Below are positions 44,632-51,831 of a stretch of DNA of 64,000 nucleotides, piece by piece. Source of the DNA: Persebacter sp965221835. GTDB taxonomy: Bacteria > Pseudomonadota > Gammaproteobacteria > Tethybacterales > Persebacteraceae. A model generated the notes under the pieces. The model had not been told where the DNA came from. It saw only the letters and a list, made by a program, of their open reading frames with translations, and did not search any database. The translations under genes and the position numbers were made by a program. Within the stretch, counting starts at the first letter, position 1. Each line of letters starts with the position of its first letter. Location of the stretch: NCBI GenBank assembly GCA_965221835.1, contig OZ244916.1, positions 682,001 to 746,000 of the forward strand. The letters run 5' to 3'.

Positions 44632-45227
44632 GGCCAACGTCCGCGCGTCATCGCAAAATAACTTTTTATAATTTCTGATACGCCTTGCAACAAAAGCAGC
44701 AACGCCCCTATCGGCATTGCCGTTCGCGCCGGCGCAACCAGCGGACGCCATGCGGTATCGTCAAGACGCTCCCCGCGCGCCCACGCCTCCCATGTATAAT
44801 CCGCCGAAGTCCACAAAAACAACAGCATTCCCGGAAAATAAAACAGCAGATACAAAAAGAAATCCACCGTTCCTTGCACCCGCGCCGGCCACAAACGATA
44901 CAAAAAATCGGCGCGAATATGCACGCCGCGCATCAACGCATATCCCGCACCCAGCATAAACATTGCGCCGTACAACATCCGGCTGACATCAAACGCCCAC
45001 AAAGTCGGCGTAAAAAATTTACTCATTATCACTTCCGCAACCATTGCCGCGAAAACCGGCACGACCAGCCAGCACACCGCCCGCCCGATAGCATCGCTAA
45101 ATCTGTCTATGGAATGGACGAGGCGCGTCATCCGCGGCGACATCCCCCGCGGCGGCGCAACATGCCGCCTTCCGGCAATCAATTCATCGCCCAACTCCGG
45201 CACGGAATTTTGTTCGTCAGTCATCAT
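44628..45227 (-). CDS. dctQ: TRAP transporter small permease (DctQ)
   Basis: 199 residues with four membrane segments (about residues 50-70, 85-105, 125-145 and 168-188). It carries the DctQ-type motif RMLYGAMFMLGAGYALMRGVHIRADFLYRL. A cytoplasmic N-terminal tail of about 45 residues is longer than usual. It pairs with DctM to form the membrane part of the transporter. Its ATG overlaps the stop of the upstream DUF2130 gene (ATGA), and its own stop overlaps the dctM start. Confidence 0.93.
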   Translation of the reverse strand: MMTDEQNSVPELGDELIAGRRHVAPPRGMSPRMTRLVHSIDRFSDAIGRAVCWLVVPVFAAMVAEVIMSKFFTPTLWAFDVSRMLYGAMFMLGAGYALMRGVHIRADFLYRLWPARVQGTVDFFLYLLFYFPGMLLFLWTSADYTWEAWARGERLDDTAWRPLVAPARTAMPIGALLLLLQGVSEIIKSYFAMTRGRWP

Positions 45228-46420
45228 TCGCCCGTATCGTCAGCGGAAAATTCCAAAAGCGGAATATCTTTGATATTTCCGCCGCCAATCCCTTGAATTG
45301 AGCCGTGCATTTTGACAGTGTTGTTAATGACCACCTCAATCTGCTTCTCGCGCTTTGCCCAGATTTTCAGCATCGCGCGTTTTTCGGATTCAAGTTCGGT
45401 TTTCATTGCAGAAAACCCCTCCACTATCGCCTCAACACGCAATGCAAATTCATTGCTTGTCAAGTAGTCGTAGAGTTGCGCCGCTTTGTCGCCCTTGTTC
45501 TCTTGGACGATTTTAACGCTGTTGATCTTGATGAGCAAATCGCGCAAGACGACGCTCACCCCCTTAAACTCCTCAAATGTGCATACCCAAACGCCGTCTT
45601 TTTTGCCGCAACGCTCCATGCCCGACGGCAGAACAGAAGTCACCATCACGCCGATATCCGCGCCTTTTTCGCGAATGTCTTCTTTGAACTTTCCTATCCA
45701 ATCTTGCAAAAAGTTTTTTGTGCGCTTGCTTTCATAACAAATCGTCCCGCAGATGTGCCCGCAGTCGCGCACGGTTTGCAGGCAATCCGCGCCGCGCTGC
45801 CCCTTCTTAATTCTCACGACTGAATCCTCCGGAAACTGCTCCAGCAACCACTCTTCAATGGCGAGTTCTTGCGCCTCGCCTTGCCGCTGCACGGAACCTT
45901 GCTCCTGTTTCCGTTGCAGTTCGCCCGTGATTCGTTTTTGCTCGTCCAGCGCTAGGTCTTTTTCTCTCAATTTTAACTCGTATTTTTGGCGCTCATTCTC
46001 CCGCGCGACAGCCGCGCTTTTGGTCACAGCCTCCTCCTTATCCGCTTTGGCGACGGCGACTTGTTCTTCCAGAGCGCGCTTCAATTTCTCTTTTTCCGCG
46101 CGAACGCCGGCAAGATATTGGATCTTGGCGGATTTCTCCTTAATCTCCGCGTCTTTGGATGCCATTTCGTTGGACATCTCTTTCTTGACCCGGGCTTCTA
46201 CTGCCGCCTTCTGCTCCGCAAATTTTTGATCTGCGATTTTTTGGGCATTGTCTTGCAATTCCGCCTCTTTTGCCGCAATTTCCTTGGCGGCAATTTTTTG
46301 CGCCTTTATATCCGCCTCATCGGCGTATTGTTTTTTCAACTCGTCATCTCGGCGAGCCAGAATATCCGACACATCTACATTCTTGCCGCAGTGCGGACAA
46401 GGAAATGCTGTTTGGGTCAT
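45224..46420 (-). CDS. DUF2130 coiled-coil protein
   Basis: 398 residues. The N-terminal zinc-finger-like CPHCGKNV (residues 8-15) is followed by a long Ala/Lys/Glu coiled coil (about 25-185) and a globular DUF2130 region (EWLLEQFPEDSVVRIKKGQRGADC, YESKRTKNFLQDWIGKFKEDIR, DIGVMVTSVLP). The conserved E.K residues in that region suggest a nuclease-like fold, but function is unknown. It sits inside the TRAP operon between dctP and dctQ and is coupled to dctQ by ATGA. That is an unusual place for it. Confidence 0.85.
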   Translation of the reverse strand: MTQTAFPCPHCGKNVDVSDILARRDDELKKQYADEADIKAQKIAAKEIAAKEAELQDNAQKIADQKFAEQKAAVEARVKKEMSNEMASKDAEIKEKSAKIQYLAGVRAEKEKLKRALEEQVAVAKADKEEAVTKSAAVARENERQKYELKLREKDLALDEQKRITGELQRKQEQGSVQRQGEAQELAIEEWLLEQFPEDSVVRIKKGQRGADCLQTVRDCGHICGTICYESKRTKNFLQDWIGKFKEDIREKGADIGVMVTSVLPSGMERCGKKDGVWVCTFEEFKGVSVVLRDLLIKINSVKIVQENKGDKAAQLYDYLTSNEFALRVEAIVEGFSAMKTELESEKRAMLKIWAKREKQIEVVINNTVKMHGSIQGIGGGNIKDIPLLEFSADDTGE

Positions 46421-46442
46421 GATTTTGTCCCCAAATTATCCA

Positions 46443-46484
46443 AAGCAAAAAACACATCCGCCGGAAACGAATTCCGGCGGATGT
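46443..46484 (-). terminator. Intercistronic Rho-independent terminator after dctP
   Basis: A perfect 13-bp inverted repeat (46454-46466 with 46472-46484, 5-nt loop) is followed on the minus strand by GTTTTTTG. It lies 13 bp after the dctP stop and before the DUF2130-dctQ-dctM part of the operon. It probably lets most transcripts end after the binding-protein gene and some read through. Confidence 0.85.
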
Positions 46485-46496
46485 ATTGCGGCAGTT

Positions 46497-47597
46497 TTAT
46501 TTCTTCAACGAATCGGCGTACGCCTTGCCAATTCCGGCGTTGGACGCTTGCGCGCCCGCCCAAAACGGCACGGCGACTTCGGCGAAATCGCGCATGGAAT
46601 TCCATACTTTCAGAAAAAACGCGTTTTCTTCTTTGTTTTTGTCCAGCAGCTTGCCCGCTGCCGCCATAAATGCCGGAAAATAATCGGCGGGCGTGTCGTG
46701 CAAAATAACGCCGTGATTTTCGGTGAGATCTTTGAGCGCCTTGCCATTTTCGTAAATGCGATAGGCAAGCGCGCGCATCAGCGAAGCATCGGCGGCAACT
46801 TCCATCGCCTTTTGATGTTCGGGCGGAAGCGAATTCCACACATCGCCGTTAATATACAAATCCGCATTCACCACATTTTGGTGCAATCCCTGCAAATAGT
46901 AATGTTTCAGCACTTTTTGGAAACCGAACACGCTATCGGGTTTGGGACAGCACCATTCGGCGGCGTCAATTCTGCCTTGTTCCAGCGCGGGTAAAATATC
47001 GCCGCCGCCCATCGCAACCGCCGATACGCCGATTTCGTTATAAGTTTGACCGGGAATGCCGGGCGGTGCGCGATATTTGTATTTGCGGAAATCGTCCAAA
47101 GAATTGATTGGTTCTTTGAACCAGCCGAGCGCTTCCGGTCCGACGGGTTGCAACATCAATCCCTTGATATTGACGCCCATTTCGTCCCACAATTCGTCGT
47201 ATAGCGCGCGTCCGCCGCCGAACATATACCACGACACCCACGAGATATTGTCCAGCCCGAGTCCCGCACCGGCAGTAGGCGAACCGAAAAGCGCAGCGGC
47301 GGGATGTTTGCCCGACCAATAATGCGTCCATGCGAATCCGCCTTCAATAAGCCCTTTGTCTACGGCATCCAGCGTTTCTTTAACGCCAACGACCGCACCG
47401 GCGGGCAATATTTCAATTTCCACTTCGCCCTGCGTGAGCGCGCTGACATTGTCGGCATAATCGCGCAACATCGTCACTTCGTCCGCTTTTGCGGGGATGA
47501 CCGATTGTACGCGGATTTTGGTTTTGGCAAACGCGGACGGTGCGGCAAAAATCGCCGCCGCCAGCGCCAGCGCAAAGGTTTTTCTTAAAGGTTTCAT
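46497..47597 (-). CDS. dctP: TRAP transporter periplasmic substrate-binding protein (DctP-type)
   Basis: 366 residues from ATG 47597 (GGAGAGGAAC ribosome region); the frame further upstream reads through the TA-repeat sequence and is not coding. Signal peptide LRKTFALALAAAIFAAPSAFA. The mature domain shows RVQSVIPAKADEVTMLRDYAD, GALF-type GSPTAGAGLG, NSLDDFRKYKYRAPPGIPGQTYNEIG (substrate Arg region) and ALEQGRIDAAEWCCPKPDSVFGFQKVLKHYY. The latter is like the keto-acid/TakP branch rather than C4-dicarboxylate DctP, so the ligand is uncertain. Confidence 0.93.
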   Translation of the reverse strand: MKPLRKTFALALAAAIFAAPSAFAKTKIRVQSVIPAKADEVTMLRDYADNVSALTQGEVEIEILPAGAVVGVKETLDAVDKGLIEGGFAWTHYWSGKHPAAALFGSPTAGAGLGLDNISWVSWYMFGGGRALYDELWDEMGVNIKGLMLQPVGPEALGWFKEPINSLDDFRKYKYRAPPGIPGQTYNEIGVSAVAMGGGDILPALEQGRIDAAEWCCPKPDSVFGFQKVLKHYYLQGLHQNVVNADLYINGDVWNSLPPEHQKAMEVAADASLMRALAYRIYENGKALKDLTENHGVILHDTPADYFPAFMAAAGKLLDKNKEENAFFLKVWNSMRDFAEVAVPFWAGAQASNAGIGKAYADSLKK

Positions 47598-47763
47598 GTT
47601 CCTCTCCTTGGCTAATATCCGCCCGCAAAAGTTGGACGGTTTTCCGATTATAACAACATTCCGCCGCATTTTATCCGCAAAACCATAAAAATTTTTGGCG
47701 GCAAATCGCGCGAAAATTCCGATTAATGTTATAATCCCGTCATTCGCCCAAAGGAAAATTATA

Positions 47764-48054
47764 ATGTCCGCCGCCATAGAAATGCCCGAATCGCTCGCCG
47801 CGCTTTTGCCGAAAGTGCGCCGCAAACCTCTCCCCCTATCCCGCAAAGGCAAAACCGCCGCCCTTCTCGTCTCCGTCCACGAATATCAAAAACTGCGGCA
47901 AGCCGCCGATATGCTGGAAGATGACGACCCGATGACTCCCGCAGCGGAACGCGCCCTCGCCGCCGAAGCGGACAAGGCGATGGCAGAAAAGCCGCTGAGT
48001 GCGAAAGAATCGGCGAAGTTTCTCGCCGACATGCGTGCGCGCATTGACAAATAA
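47764..48054 (+). CDS. Phd/YefM-type antitoxin 1
   Basis: 96 residues from ATG 47764, preceded by AAAGGA and by TATAAT at about 47730. The N-terminal domain GKTAALLVSVHEYQKLRQ matches the Phd/YefM DNA-binding fold (the family's VLSADEYERL). The C-terminal tail (EDDDPMTPAAERALAAEADKAMAEKP) is acidic and helical, as toxin-wrapping tails are. It neutralises and represses its cognate toxin in the type II mode. The following toxin gene is broken, so this antitoxin may be an orphan. Confidence 0.8.
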   Translation: MSAAIEMPESLAALLPKVRRKPLPLSRKGKTAALLVSVHEYQKLRQAADMLEDDDPMTPAAERALAAEADKAMAEKPLSAKESAKFLADMRARIDK

Positions 48055-48066
48055 TTCAGCGCAGCG

Positions 48067-48264
48067 ATGGCGGATAAACCCGTCCGTCTTCTTCCTTCCG
48101 CGAAAAAATCGCTCGCTAAATTAGAAAAATCAAATCCCGCCGCCGCCCGAATTATCCTCCGCGAAATTGAATTACTAACGCAAAATCCCGCACGCCCCGG
48201 CGATAAATTTTATCCGCAAACCATAAAAATTTTTGGCGGCAAATCGCGCGAAAATTCCGATTAA
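48067..48264 (+). pseudogene. Truncated RelE/ParE-type toxin 1
   Basis: The first about 47 residues (VRLLPSAKKSLAKLEKSNPAAARIILREIELL) match the N-terminal helical part of RelE/ParE toxins. At GDKF the sequence switches into the duplicated promoter segment and stops after an unrelated tail. The beta-sheet core with catalytic residues is missing, so no activity is expected. It is the 5' remnant left by the tandem duplication. Confidence 0.8.
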
Positions 48265-48301
48265 TGTTATAATCCCGTCATTCGCCCAAAGGAGAATTAT
48301 T

Positions 48302-48601
48302 ATGTCCGCCGCCATAGAAATACCCGAATCGCTCGCCGCGCTTTTGCCGAAAGTACGCCGCAAACCTCTCCCCCTATCCCGCAAAGGCAAAACCGCCGCC
48401 CTCCTCGTCTCCGTACACGAATATCAAAAATATCAAAAACTGCGGCAAGCCGTTGCCGAAATGGAAGAAGACGAAAACCGCTATTGGTCGCAACAAGCCG
48501 ACAAAGCACGGGCGGAATATATGAAAAATCCGCCCAAAGAAAGCATCGCCGTTCGCGACAAAAAGTTTCGCAAAATTTTGGACGAGATTATTGCGTCCTG
48601 A
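48302..48601 (+). CDS. Phd/YefM-type antitoxin 2
   Basis: 99 residues, ATG 48302 with AAAGGAG-type ribosome site. The first about 50 residues are nearly the same as antitoxin 1, with an extra Tyr-Gln-Lys from the 9-bp insertion. The C-terminal half is different (YWSQQADKARAEYMKNPPKESIAVRDKKFRKILDEIIAS), implying specificity for another toxin. The last 18 codons recur as a fragment at 50107-50164. It pairs with the intact toxin 8 bp downstream. Confidence 0.85.
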   Translation: MSAAIEIPESLAALLPKVRRKPLPLSRKGKTAALLVSVHEYQKYQKLRQAVAEMEEDENRYWSQQADKARAEYMKNPPKESIAVRDKKFRKILDEIIAS

Positions 48602-48608
48602 TTAATGG

Positions 48609-48890
48609 ATGCGAATTGATTTTTCGCCGCAAGCGGAGAAGTTTTTTGACAAACTGCGAAAATCCGCGCCGCAAAGCGCAAAATCCGTTGCCGTCCGAAT
48701 CAAAAAATTGATAGACAATCCCGCGCCGCCAGATTCCGAACAAATGAAGGGCGAGGCGACGGGAAGGCGAAAAATCGCCGCCGGCGACTATCGCATCATC
48801 TATTCGCCTTTGGACGATAATGCATTATTGATAGAATTTATTGAACACCGCCGCGATGTATACCGAAAATATAAACGGCGGAATAGATAG
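48609..48890 (+). CDS. RelE/ParE-type toxin 2
   Basis: 93 residues. MRIDFSPQAEKFFDKLRK begins the fold. The core MKGEATGRRKIAAGDYRIIYSPL and the terminal IEFIEHRRDVYRKYKRR contain the Arg/Tyr residues used by RelE-type mRNA interferases. It is intact and partnered with antitoxin 2. Whether it cleaves mRNA (RelE) or poisons gyrase (ParE) cannot be told. Nothing further is seen in 48891-48968. Confidence 0.85.
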   Translation: MRIDFSPQAEKFFDKLRKSAPQSAKSVAVRIKKLIDNPAPPDSEQMKGEATGRRKIAAGDYRIIYSPLDDNALLIEFIEHRRDVYRKYKRRNR

Positions 48891-48968
48891 AAAAAATCGC
48901 CGCCAACATTTCACGCGGCGACAAAGTTTATCGCGGATTCAAACGGCGCGGCGATTAATGTTGTCGCA

Positions 48969-49943
48969 TTAAAACCGGAATAATCGCCCGCCGACTCGGA
49001 TTTTGCCGTTTTTGGCGTATATGGCGAAAGGTCCTTTGCGCGCGAAAAGTCCGATTCCGGTTTTGCCGAAAGACATTCCCATACCGCCTACGCGTACCCA
49101 CGGACGAACGCCGCCGGGACCGACCGAAACGCCCGCCGCCCCCCGTTTGCGCGTTTTTGCGGCGGAACTGACCGCGGCGCGAACGGATTTTTGTGCGGAC
49201 GGGATTTGAATTGCGTGCCCGGTCTCCCGCGTGCAGCGGTTGACAAACTCCGGAAATAAAAGCGGTAAAATTCCATGCATTTTGCACATACCAAGAATTT
49301 CATCGTGCAACGCGACCAATGCATCCGCCTGATTTTTTTCTTCCGCCTCCGCCTCCGAATGCCGTTCCATCCACTCCGAAAGACAAATTTTGTGCGCGGC
49401 AACGGCGGATTCATATTCCGGCATTTGCGCGGCAATCTCCTCCGCCCGCCGTGTTTTGTACGACGCACTAAAAAATCCCGCAACCGAATCTATAAGCGAA
49501 ACGGACGGACGCGACATTTTCAAACGCGGTTTTCGCGACATCAACGCGTCCGTTTTTTGGGACGCATCCGACAATTTCTTTTGCAACGCGGGAAGTTTGG
49601 TAACGCTATTTTCCGCACGACTTCGCAAAAAAACGGGATCAACGCTTTCAATTAAATCCGTCACCGATGCCATCATTTCCGCCGCAATTTGGACATCACT
49701 TCGCCGTCCGCATTCGGGGCAAGTTATTTTTCTTTCGCGGCGATACGCCAATCCCGCCGCCCCGCCTTCGCGCAACCCCTTGCGATAGCGGCGCACCCAT
49801 CCGTTTATAAATTTGCTTTTCGCCTCGGCGGAAGTATCGCCGCCGCATCCGGTGCATTCTCCCGCAACGGTGACGGCGCACACCAATGTCTCGCGCAAAT
49901 AATCCCCCAACATTTTCAATGTCTTCCGGTCGTCAATTATCAT
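48969..49943 (-). CDS. Unrecognised zinc-ribbon/coiled-coil protein of the accessory island
   Basis: 324 residues from ATG 49943 (a longer frame runs back into copied sequence). Two CxxC pairs, ECTGCGG at about residue 27 and ITCPECGRR at about 72, could bind one zinc. A Lys/Arg-rich stretch lies between them. A long charged helical centre (about 130-240) and a Gly-rich beta C-terminus (GVSVGPGG, GMSFGKTGIGLFARKG, KIRVGGRLF) follow; the last part recalls DUF4236-like sheets. I do not recognise the protein. It shares its upstream 46 bp with the dinD-like gene's upstream region. Confidence 0.6.
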   Translation of the reverse strand: MIIDDRKTLKMLGDYLRETLVCAVTVAGECTGCGGDTSAEAKSKFINGWVRRYRKGLREGGAAGLAYRRERKITCPECGRRSDVQIAAEMMASVTDLIESVDPVFLRSRAENSVTKLPALQKKLSDASQKTDALMSRKPRLKMSRPSVSLIDSVAGFFSASYKTRRAEEIAAQMPEYESAVAAHKICLSEWMERHSEAEAEEKNQADALVALHDEILGMCKMHGILPLLFPEFVNRCTRETGHAIQIPSAQKSVRAAVSSAAKTRKRGAAGVSVGPGGVRPWVRVGGMGMSFGKTGIGLFARKGPFAIYAKNGKIRVGGRLFRF

Positions 49944-50164
49944 GTCCGAAATTATGCCGTACAAGGCGGCGATTCTTAACCAACATTTGGGAATTGGCGT
50001 CAAATACATTAACTTCAATGTTGGCATTTTCCACGAAGACCAACTCGGCACCTTTCGCAATTCCGACATCGGCGAATGTATAACGGGCGCGCCTCGTGTT
50101 TGCTTGACGAACCGTTCGCGACAAAAAAATTCGCAAAATTTTGGACGAAATTATTGCGCCCTGA
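49941..50164 (-). pseudogene. Mosaic of copied fragments (GIY-YIG gene tail and antitoxin end)
   Basis: Three pieces are joined here. 49941-49986 is identical to 51061-51106. About 49988-50100 matches 51278-51390, the DUF4357-like part of the GIY-YIG gene (ARYTFADVGIAKGAELVFVE). 50107-50164 matches the 3' end of antitoxin 2 (VRDKKIRKILDEII, plus strand). None forms an intact gene. Confidence 0.8.
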
Positions 50165-50175
50165 CATGCCGAATT

Positions 50176-51006
50176 TTACGAGTCGCGCTTTTTGGGCTTG
50201 TCTATTTTCTTAAATTCTCGCTGAGTTTTCTTTAATCGTTTTTTCACAACTTTGATGTCTTCGGGAATATGGTGCGCCAACTCTTCCGGTTTGACTTCCA
50301 TTACTTGCCGGATTTCTTCGCCGACTTTGCGGGCGGTTCTCTCCAATGCCGATTGCCCTCGAATGGCGGGGTTTGATTCTATGCGTCCTTCCGTTTCGGC
50401 GATGCGAAACAGATTGGCGGCAAGTTCCCGTTTGCCCATAAAATCAAGGGGAGTACGCTTGTCATCGGCGTCCAATCCCTTTATTTTTCGCAGGTCCCAA
50501 ATCGCCATGTTATACAGCCCCATATAACCAGCATTCTGGAATCGCGCATAGTCCGATAAGTCGCGTTTCTTGGCAATTTTCGCTAACGATACAGTCCGTT
50601 CCGTAACTTCCTGCCGCACATGAACGCGCTCTATATCATCCGCGCTTTCCATCGCGCTTCTGACAATATCCGCCATCCGCGCAAAATACGCCTGTGCGCG
50701 CGCCACTTCCGGCTTTTTTACATCGCCGTTCATAGCAATCAAATAGCAGGCGAACCGGGTCAACTTGAAGTCCTTTTTGCCTTCTTCCTCAAAAGATTCA
50801 AAATGCTCATGCATGGGAATTCCCAGCGTGTTGCAAACCACCATTGCGCGGTCAACTGCCTGCTTAAAGGCGTTCCCCCCGACATACCCCAACCATTCGC
50901 GCAAAGCGGACGCTTTCCAAAGAGTGTTCCCGTTGGAAATGCTGATTTCTTCAAACTCCCCCGCCGTCAATTCGGTTCCGGAGGGTTTTTTACGGTCATT
51001 TTTCAT
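50176..51006 (-). CDS. dinD: DinD-like DNA-damage-inducible protein
   Basis: 276 residues. An N-terminal BRO-like domain (NGNTLWKASALREWLGY) leads into the DinD pattern: LTRFACYLIAMNGDVKKPEVARAQAYFA, DYARFQNAGYMGLYN, KRTPLDFMGKRELAANLFR and a helical C-terminus. E. coli DinD is an SOS-regulated protein reported to affect RecA filaments; the same role here is inference. A very Lys-rich tail ends the protein. A 14-codon reading frame lies directly upstream within the duplicated leader (51061-51106). Confidence 0.82.
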   Translation of the reverse strand: MKNDRKKPSGTELTAGEFEEISISNGNTLWKASALREWLGYVGGNAFKQAVDRAMVVCNTLGIPMHEHFESFEEEGKKDFKLTRFACYLIAMNGDVKKPEVARAQAYFARMADIVRSAMESADDIERVHVRQEVTERTVSLAKIAKKRDLSDYARFQNAGYMGLYNMAIWDLRKIKGLDADDKRTPLDFMGKRELAANLFRIAETEGRIESNPAIRGQSALERTARKVGEEIRQVMEVKPEELAHHIPEDIKVVKKRLKKTQREFKKIDKPKKRDS

Positions 51007-51060
51007 TTTTTCGGCGAATTATCGCTTCGTCTCTTTCGCTTCTCGGATTTCGTCAATCGT

Positions 51061-51106
51061 CATGTCCGAAATTATGCCGTACAAGGCGGCGATTCTTAAC
51101 CAACAT
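51061..51106 (-). repeat. 46-bp duplicated leader
   Basis: Identical to 49941-49986. In both places it lies just upstream of, and supplies the ATG region for, a minus-strand reading frame (MIIDDRK... at 49943; MTIDEIREAKE... here, which stops after 14 codons). It may carry a shared promoter (CATAAT-like box) or be a recombination join. Confidence 0.85.
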
Positions 51107-51827
51107 CGCCCTCAAACATATCAGCAAGAATCTGCCCGTTATATTTCCAATACGTGGCTCCGCGGATACCTTTCCATTTGGCAGCGGGATGCCCTATCTT
51201 CTCGAATACCTTGCGAGCGGCTTTCCCCAACGACATCGGGGTTTTGTCAAATCCTTGCGTGCAGAACATAACCTTTTGAGAATCGGCGTCAAATACATTA
51301 ACTTTAATGTTGGCATTTTCCACGAAGACCAACTCGGCGCCTTTCGCAATTCCGACATCGGCGAATGTATAACGGGCGCGCCCCGTCTCCGTTGCCGGAA
51401 ATTGCGGTTCATCCGCAGGTTTTTTCGGTTTGCGGGAAACATCCGACAATTTTCCGACTTGCGTGGTTTTTATACCCAAAGCATCAACCAAATCCACCGG
51501 AATTTTGTCGCTGCCGCCAATCAAAATCAACTGCATCGCCGCCTTGACCTTGTCGGGATCAACCTCAAAGAACTCTCTGTTGTTAGGGCGCACAAAACCA
51601 AAAGCGCGATGCAACAATCTTTCGGCGCTGATGTCGTCAACTGCCACGGCATAATGAAGTTTATAAGGTTCCGGCACGGAAGCGGAAGAGTGCGTCCGAA
51701 TGCGATTCTTCAACGCAAACAGCGCGGAAGGATCATCGGGCGTGGATTTAACATGTCCGATATTTACCTTCCCCGGAATAGAGGGATTAGTGATTACATA
51801 AACAATTCCCGGCTTCTTCTCCGCCAT
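51096..51827 (-). CDS. GIY-YIG nuclease-family protein with DUF4357-like C-terminus
   Basis: 243 residues from ATG 51827 (MAEKKPG). The N-terminal GIVYVITNPSIPGKVNIG is the GIY-YIG/T5orf172 start, followed by LHYAVAVDDISAERLLHRAFGFVRPNNREFF with His/Arg/Glu core positions. The C-terminal half RYTFADVGIAKGAELVFVE and AARKVFEKIGHPAAKWKGIRGATYWKYNGQIL is like DUF4357. The family occurs with phage and defence loci. It ends beside the duplicated leader, and part of it is copied at 49988-50100. It lies 4 bp after ctaD. Confidence 0.82.
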   Translation of the reverse strand: MAEKKPGIVYVITNPSIPGKVNIGHVKSTPDDPSALFALKNRIRTHSSASVPEPYKLHYAVAVDDISAERLLHRAFGFVRPNNREFFEVDPDKVKAAMQLILIGGSDKIPVDLVDALGIKTTQVGKLSDVSRKPKKPADEPQFPATETGRARYTFADVGIAKGAELVFVENANIKVNVFDADSQKVMFCTQGFDKTPMSLGKAARKVFEKIGHPAAKWKGIRGATYWKYNGQILADMFEGDVG

Positions 51828-51831
51828 AATC

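Larger units (their letters stand above)
47668..48453 (+). repeat. Tandem duplication of a toxin-antitoxin promoter and antitoxin 5' half
   Basis: About 240 bp at 47668-47905 recurs at 48207-48453 with few changes. The repeat runs from TTTTATCCGCAAA through the TATAAT-containing promoter, ribosome site and the first about 47 codons of the antitoxin. The second copy has a 9-bp insertion (a duplicated TATCAAAAA). The downstream copy begins inside the first toxin gene and truncates it. Confidence 0.9.

Noticed and set aside
47598..47852. Upstream extension of dctP
   Set aside because: The signal peptide starts at 47597 and the extension is antisense to the antitoxin promoter and coding region.
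48067..48264. Functional RelE toxin 1
   Set aside because: The catalytic half is missing; the tail comes from a copied promoter segment.
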